Shown here piece after piece: positions 5,681 to 9,305 of a stretch of 9,305 nt of DNA (its first letter is position 1; every line of letters begins with the position of its first letter). Under the pieces are notes generated by a model, which was given only the letters and a program-made list of their open reading frames with translations, searched no databases and was not told the DNA's origin. The DNA is taken from assembly GCA_903921455.1 (NCBI GenBank), contig CAIXPZ010000071.1, positions 1-9,305 on the forward strand. Reading direction: 5' to 3'. The DNA comes from an uncultured Verrucomicrobia subdivision 3 bacterium. Its GTDB lineage: Bacteria > Verrucomicrobiota > Verrucomicrobiae > Limisphaerales > UBA11358. A program made the translations under genes and the position numbers.

Positions 5681-6096
5681 GGCATCCGCGGCAGTGTGGC
5701 CAGCACGAGGTTGGTGATGCCGATGCCTGGTTCGCGCGCGAGCAGGGCGAGGCGGGCGAGCGTGTCGTAGTTCACAGCCTTGTCGGCGTGGATAACGAGC
5801 GTAAGCGGTTCGCGCGCGCCCTTGGCTTTGGCGGCGAGCGAAGTTTTCAAGACCGCCTCGGTGACAATCTCGTTTTCAAAATACAAGCGGCCCTGCGCAT
5901 CCACGGCCATGGCGACGACAGGATGATTCACGCCGGGCAAATCGGCGGCGGACGGCGGCTCCAGGTTCATGCGGAGGCCGGTGACAGGCAGCAGCGCGCC
6001 GAGCAGCAGGAAAATCACGAGACAGAACAGCACGGCCGCGAAGGGCGCGACGTCGAACTGGCTGCGCAGGATTTTGGCGGAGCGCGGGAATTTCAT
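5677..6096 (-). CDS. exbD: ExbD/TolR-family inner-membrane protein
   Basis: A 139-residue protein of normal family length: a short cytoplasmic start, one transmembrane helix (about 17-38, APFAAVLFCLVIFLLLGALL) and a periplasmic ExbD/TolR domain (VVAMAVDAQGRLYFENEIV ... EPLTLVIHADKAVNYDTLARL ... NLVLATLP). The pattern DVAPF at 15-19 aligns with the NVTPF that precedes the E. coli ExbD helix, but the next conserved position, the membrane aspartate (Asp25 in ExbD), is Ala21 here. In characterised systems that aspartate is needed for proton-driven action. Both ends overlap neighbours by ATGA, giving a tight exbB-exbD-tonB order. The fold assignment is firm; whether this is ExbD or TolR in role cannot be told apart, and energy coupling by the usual mechanism is in doubt. 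Confidence 0.86.
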   Translation of the reverse strand: MKFPRSAKILRSQFDVAPFAAVLFCLVIFLLLGALLPVTGLRMNLEPPSAADLPGVNHPVVAMAVDAQGRLYFENEIVTEAVLKTSLAAKAKGAREPLTLVIHADKAVNYDTLARLALLAREPGIGITNLVLATLPRMP

Positions 6097-6719
6097 TTGC
6101 CGTTGCCGGTGCCGTTTTCGGTGACGATGTTGACGATCTCGGCGGCGGCGCGCTCCATGTCGAGGACGATTTTATTGACGCGGCTGACGAGATAATTATA
6201 GCCGGCATGGGCGGGGATGGCCACGCCGATGCCGGCGGCGGCGCAGATGAGCGCCTTCCACACGCCGTGGGACAAGACTTGGATGTGGGCATACAAACCC
6301 GCCTGTTCCAGTTGGCCGAAGACATCAATGAAGCCGAGAACGGTGCCGAACAGACCAAGCAGCGGCGCAATTTGCGCGATGGTGGCGAGGAGATTTAATT
6401 TCTCCTCGAGACGCGGCACTTCGATGAGGCCGGCTTCCTCGACGGCTTCGCGGACGCGTTCGCGGCCGAGTTCGCGCGCGAGGATGGCGGCCTTGACCAG
6501 CCGCGCGACCGGGCCGGCGGTGGCGTCGCAGATGGCGATGGCCTCAACGATGTTGCCGCGCTTGATGACGGTGCGGACGCCGTTGAGAAACTCGGCGGAG
6601 TTAATCTGCGAGCGGTGGCAGAACAGCGCGCGTTCAATGAACACGACGGCGGCGGTGGCGGCGGCAATGAGAATCAGCCAGATGACCGGCCCGCCATTTC
6701 CTAAAAGTGTCGGCAGCAT
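6093..6719 (-). CDS. exbB: MotA/TolQ/ExbB-family proton-channel-like protein
   Basis: A 208-residue inner-membrane protein and first gene of the operon. Three membrane helices are visible: about 9-29 (GGPVIWLILIAAATAAVVFI), about 111-134 (LATIAQIAPLLGLFGTVLGFIDVF) and about 154-178 (WKALICAAAGIGVAIPAHAGYNYL), with a cytoplasmic region between the first two. The APLLGLFGTVxGF and VAIPAxxxYN blocks are diagnostic of the ExbB/TolQ family. Thr126 matches ExbB Thr148, but the third helix has Lys155 where E. coli ExbB has Glu176 and Ala160 where it has Thr181. With ExbD it should form the membrane motor that energises the TonB-like protein. The ATG at 6719 has no clear Shine-Dalgarno. The stop overlaps the ExbD start as ATGA. 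Confidence 0.88.
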   Translation of the reverse strand: MLPTLLGNGGPVIWLILIAAATAAVVFIERALFCHRSQINSAEFLNGVRTVIKRGNIVEAIAICDATAGPVARLVKAAILARELGRERVREAVEEAGLIEVPRLEEKLNLLATIAQIAPLLGLFGTVLGFIDVFGQLEQAGLYAHIQVLSHGVWKALICAAAGIGVAIPAHAGYNYLVSRVNKIVLDMERAAAEIVNIVTENGTGNGK

Positions 6720-6842
6720 GGCGTTGGTATAGGGCTTTGCGGGGCAAGTTAAAAGCGTAAAAACGAGAACCGTGCAACGAGCCGGAAGCCGGACGGCAAT
6801 TTTCTACTTACGCATGGCCGCCTGCTCCTGTATTTTCCGCGC
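6720..6842. promoter_or_regulatory. divergent intergenic region between exbB-like operon and dUTPase gene
   Basis: These 123 bases separate two divergently transcribed genes and must hold promoters for at least one direction. On the minus strand TTGCAC (6777-6772) and TTTTAA (6754-6749) lie 17 bases apart, a weak -35/-10 match (the -10 fits at three of six positions) about 30 bases before the exbB-like ATG. For the plus strand I see no good match. A shared regulator site is not evident. Confidence 0.4.
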
Positions 6843-7223
6843 ATGGAAAATCCCGACCAATTACGCGAACTCTTCCGGATGCAGAAATCTCTCAACGAGC
6901 GCATCGGCGTGAAAACCGACGGCATGAGCGAGGAGGAAAAGACCAAGTGGCTGCTCAACTACACCCGCGCCATGCAGCAGGAGATGGCCGAGCTGACCGA
7001 CAGCGTGCCGTGGAAATGGTGGGCCAAGTATCAGAAGTTCGACGAGCAGAACGCGCGCGTCGAGGTCGTGGATCTGTTTCATTTTCTCATCAGCATGGCG
7101 CAGGTGCTCGGCATGAGCGCGGACGATGTCTTCGCCGCCTACGTCAAAAAGAACGCCGTGAACTTCCAGCGCCAGGACAGCGGCTACGTCAAGAAGGACG
7201 AGAACGACTCGAAGCACATTTGA
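6843..7223 (+). CDS. all-alpha dimeric-type dUTPase (MazG-like NTP pyrophosphohydrolase)
   Basis: A 126-residue all-helical protein. It carries the metal-binding signature of the all-alpha NTP pyrophosphatase superfamily: Glu47-x2-Glu50 (QQEMAELTDS) and, 24 residues later, Glu74-x2-Asp77 (ARVEVVDLFHF). The PWKWW at 56-60, Asn70 before the second metal site, the helix LFHFLISMAQVLGMSADDVF, and KKNAVNFQRQDSGY at 102-115 point to the dUTPase_2 branch rather than MazG or HisE. The expected reaction is dUTP to dUMP plus pyrophosphate with Mg2+, keeping uracil out of DNA and supplying dUMP for thymidylate. The ATG at 6843 lacks a Shine-Dalgarno, as is common here. The next gene begins three bases after its stop, so the two are probably cotranscribed. 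An activity on another (d)NTP cannot be excluded. Confidence 0.87.
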   Translation: MENPDQLRELFRMQKSLNERIGVKTDGMSEEEKTKWLLNYTRAMQQEMAELTDSVPWKWWAKYQKFDEQNARVEVVDLFHFLISMAQVLGMSADDVFAAYVKKNAVNFQRQDSGYVKKDENDSKHI

Positions 7224-7226
7224 GTC

Positions 7227-8768
7227 ATGGAAGCGTCCGACCGGAAAAAGCGCATCGCCATCGCAGTTGTTGGCGTGGTGGTCATGTTGGTGTTGATAGG
7301 AAGTTTTTTTGCGCCGATTTTCAGCGGTTTCTGGCACGCTAGGCAAAATGGACAAAATCATTCCAGCGCACCGCTGTTAATCTTCGGTGGTTTTTTTCTG
7401 CTCTTTGTGCTGGTGGCGGTATTCAGCCTCTGGCACGACTTTCGTAAAATTTCCCGCGAAGATATCGTCGTGCCGCCGCGCGAAGACAAGCCCTGGCTCA
7501 AGCGCGCCGACTGGGCGGCGGGTAAAATCAAATCTTCCGCCGGCGCGCAGACGAAAATCTTTGTCATCTTCGCCCTGGTTTTTGGCGGCTTCGGCGGACT
7601 CATGACCTTTTTCGTTCTGCCCAAGGAACTGCACAACGGAAACGACAAGGCGCTGTTCATCCTGCTGTTCCCCGCCGTCGGCATCGGCTTTGTCATCGCC
7701 ATCGTGCGCGCCGCGCTGGCCCGCCGCCGGTTTGGCGACTGTTATTTTGAAATGGCATCCATCCCCGGCGCGCTCGGCGGTTCGCTGGACGGCATGATTC
7801 AAACGGGCGCGCGAATCCGGCTCGAACACGGCCTGCACCTGAAGCTGTCGTGCATCCGCCGCACCGTTTCCGGCTCCGGCGACAACCGCAGCACACAGGA
7901 AAACATTCTCTGGCAGGACGAAAAAGTTTTCGCGCCCAACGCCAGCCTGCCCGAACCCGAACCCGGCCGCAGCGGCATTCCGGTTTTCTTCAAGCTGCCG
8001 GCGGATCAGCCGGAATGTTTTGCGCGCGGCAACGAAGCCATCCTCTGGCGGCTGGAGGCCAAGGCCAAGATGGCCGGGCCGGATTTCGGCGCGACGTTTG
8101 AAGTGCCGGTGTTTCAAGTGGCTGGCGCCGCCATCGAGCCGGCCGACGAGCCTGATCCCACGGCGGCGCTGCAAATGCCCGTCGAGGAACTGCGCCGCGA
8201 CGAGGGTTCCAAAATCCAAGTCACCGACGGCCCGCGCGGGCGCGAATTTTATTTTCCCGCCGCGCGCAACCTCGGCGCGGCCATCGTGACGACCGTGTTC
8301 GCCTTGATTTTCAACGGCGCGGTTGTTGCGACCATTCACTTTCACGCGCCCATCATGTTTCCGATTGTCTTGAGTTTGTTCGGCGTTCTCCTGTTTTGTT
8401 TCACCTTCAGCCTTTGGTTCAAGACGAGCCGCGTCACCATTGATTCCACCGGCATCACCACCGTGAACCGCTGGCTGGTCTTTTCGCGGACGCGCCGGTT
8501 TGAGGCCGCCGACATTGTGCGCTTTGCCACCAAAGTCGGTATGACGAGCGGCACACAGACGTTTCAAGATCTCAAGCTGGTCACGCGCGCGAGCGAGGAC
8601 AATTTTGCGGCGCGCAAAGCCCGCTATCAGCAAACCAGCGAACGTCCGCCGTTGAAATTCGCCGTAAGTAGTCCTGACGGCGTCACCCTCGCCAGCGGCA
8701 TCGCCAGCGCGCCGGAAGCCAACTGGCTTGTGCAGGAAATGACCAAGGCGCTCGGTCGCCGCGCTTAA
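7227..8768 (+). CDS. uncharacterised multi-pass membrane protein with large soluble beta-rich domain
   Basis: I do not recognise a named family. The 513-residue protein has hydrophobic segments at about 9-30, 49-68, 109-131, 142-163 (followed by RAALARRR), and, after a gap, about 350-371 and 375-397. Between the two membrane groups lies a soluble domain (about 170-300): GALGGSLDG, an arginine/leucine strand pair (ARIRLEHGLHLKLSCIRRTVSGSG), NRSTQENILWQDE, IPVFFKLPAD and ILWRLEAKAKMAGPDFGATFEVPVF. The order of strands recalls an arrestin-like sandwich, but that is only an impression. The C-terminal 110 residues (SRVTIDSTGITTVNRW...ASAPEANWLVQEM) look like a membrane-anchored PH-like sheet plus helix. 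It follows the dUTPase gene by three bases and precedes hpt by six, so an operon is likely, yet nothing links it to nucleotide metabolism. The long antisense frame over it is a codon-bias shadow. Confidence 0.78.
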   Translation: MEASDRKKRIAIAVVGVVVMLVLIGSFFAPIFSGFWHARQNGQNHSSAPLLIFGGFFLLFVLVAVFSLWHDFRKISREDIVVPPREDKPWLKRADWAAGKIKSSAGAQTKIFVIFALVFGGFGGLMTFFVLPKELHNGNDKALFILLFPAVGIGFVIAIVRAALARRRFGDCYFEMASIPGALGGSLDGMIQTGARIRLEHGLHLKLSCIRRTVSGSGDNRSTQENILWQDEKVFAPNASLPEPEPGRSGIPVFFKLPADQPECFARGNEAILWRLEAKAKMAGPDFGATFEVPVFQVAGAAIEPADEPDPTAALQMPVEELRRDEGSKIQVTDGPRGREFYFPAARNLGAAIVTTVFALIFNGAVVATIHFHAPIMFPIVLSLFGVLLFCFTFSLWFKTSRVTIDSTGITTVNRWLVFSRTRRFEAADIVRFATKVGMTSGTQTFQDLKLVTRASEDNFAARKARYQQTSERPPLKFAVSSPDGVTLASGIASAPEANWLVQEMTKALGRRA

Positions 8769-8774
8769 AGCACC

Positions 8775-9305
8775 GTGAACGCCCAACTCAAAACTAAAAA
8801 TTCAAAACTCAACACTCGCACCGTCCCTGTCCGCTGGCGCAAGGAGGTCGAGCGCATTCTCATCACCGATGCGCAGCTCGCGCGCCGTGTCAAAACTTTG
8901 GCGCGCGAAATTGAGCGCGACTTTCGCGGGCGCGAAATGGTGGTCGTCTCGCTGCTCAACGGCACGGTGGTTTTTCTGGCCGATTTGATCCGCCACCTGA
9001 ACCTGCCGCTGCGGCTGGATTTCATCGGCGTCTCCAGCTACGGCAGCGGCACCGAATCCGGCGACCTCGTTTTCACCAAGGAGCTGCGCCTCGACGTGCG
9101 CGGGCGCGATGTGCTGCTCGTGGATGACATTCTCGACACCGGCAAAACCATGAGCCGCGTCGTCTCGAAAATCCGCGCGCTCAAGCCGCGCCGCCTCAAG
9201 ACCTGCGTGCTGCTCGACAAGCCCGCCCGCCGCACTGAAAACATCCGCGCCGATTACGTCGGCTTCCAGATTCCCGATGCGTTCGTCGTCGGCTACGGGC
9301 TTGAT
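8775..9305 (+). CDS. hpt: hypoxanthine phosphoribosyltransferase, 3'-truncated by window end
   Basis: The frame is open from the GTG at 8775 through the last base (177 codons); no stop is reached because the window ends. Motifs are those of bacterial Hpt: VERILITDAQLARRVKTLA, VVSLLNGTVVFLADLIRHL, DFIGVSSYGSGT (residues 82-93), the PRPP-binding loop VLLVDDILDTGKT (113-125, with the acidic pair Asp117-Asp118), LLDKPARR, and DYVGFQIPDAFVVGYGLD at the end. About 20 residues (usually YAxxYRxLPYIG and on) are missing downstream. The enzyme converts hypoxanthine or guanine plus PRPP to IMP or GMP in purine salvage. The GTG is the only ordinary start codon in frame after the preceding gene's stop; it adds ~20 residues that are mostly encoded by a CAAAACT-type repeat. 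An AAGGAGG at 8841-8847 with an in-frame ATT at 8856 is an alternative start. Confidence 0.93.
   Translation, partial: MNAQLKTKNSKLNTRTVPVRWRKEVERILITDAQLARRVKTLAREIERDFRGREMVVVSLLNGTVVFLADLIRHLNLPLRLDFIGVSSYGSGTESGDLVFTKELRLDVRGRDVLLVDDILDTGKTMSRVVSKIRALKPRRLKTCVLLDKPARRTENIRADYVGFQIPDAFVVGYGLD
8784..8816. repeat. degenerate CTCAAAACT-type short tandem repeat
   Basis: AACTCAAAACT (8785-8795), AATTCAAAACT (8799-8809) and a partial CAACACT follow each other with a period of about 14 bases. Its A-rich composition contrasts with the G+C-rich genes on both sides. It lies between the membrane protein gene and the conserved start of hpt, and supplies most of the residues before the conserved part of the GTG-started hpt product. 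Similar strings recur, as I recall, next to genes in Verrucomicrobiota and Planctomycetota; I cannot confirm this here. Confidence 0.6.

Noticed and set aside
4922..5717. Plus-strand frames (4913-5548 and 5037-5717) opposite the TonB-like gene
   Set aside because: No motifs, Arg/Gly-rich, and the minus-strand gene is fixed by its TonB domain and by overlaps at both ends.
7377..8786. 469-codon minus-strand frame opposite the 513-residue membrane protein
   Set aside because: It is low-complexity Arg/Gly/Ala/Glu sequence without motifs, while the plus strand gives coherent membrane helices and tight operon spacing.

Overview
The window looks like chromosomal DNA of a free-living Verrucomicrobiota bacterium, probably of the Pedosphaera/Limisphaerales kind. 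This is an inference from four things: the high G+C and Gly/Ala/Pro-rich coding; the Ig-like/NHL surface protein with a C-terminal tail ending in 'QFYR'; start codons that mostly lack a Shine-Dalgarno; and dense small palindromic repeats between genes. No rRNA, tRNA, CRISPR array, transposase or phage gene is visible.

Layout. (1) 2-2107, plus strand: the 3' part of a TIGR01777-type NAD(P)-dependent epimerase, a single-domain CoA-binding protein three bases behind it, then a secreted phosphodiesterase whose motifs match sphingomyelinase D/phospholipase D toxins. (2) 2091-2290: two palindromic repeat families between convergent genes. (3) 2354-3955, minus strand: a secreted protein with a six-blade NHL propeller apparently nested inside an Ig-like domain, of clearly lower G+C. 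(4) 3956-4700: no convincing gene, but a ~200-bp palindromic element, a 21-bp tandem repeat and a solo half-copy of the repeat at 2162-2290. (5) 6719-4701, minus strand: a four-gene operon, ExbB/TolQ-like, ExbD/TolR-like, TonB-like and a membrane zinc-ribbon protein, every junction being a 4-base ATGA overlap. (6) 6843-9305, plus strand: an all-alpha dUTPase, an unrecognised 513-residue membrane protein three bases behind it, and the 5' part of a hypoxanthine phosphoribosyltransferase gene, cut by the window end.

Working together. The minus-strand operon reads as a complete energy-transducing module, but ExbB and ExbD both carry non-polar or charge-swapped residues where the E. coli proteins have the polar residues of the proposed proton path. 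The rightmost plus-strand genes combine nucleotide-pool cleaning (dUTPase) with purine salvage (Hpt), with an orphan membrane protein between them.

Most notable observations: the SMase D-like enzyme; the altered ExbB/ExbD residues with a coupled zinc-ribbon protein; and a hairpin repeat in which three copies carry different but always complementary stem bases, direct evidence that the hairpin itself is conserved.
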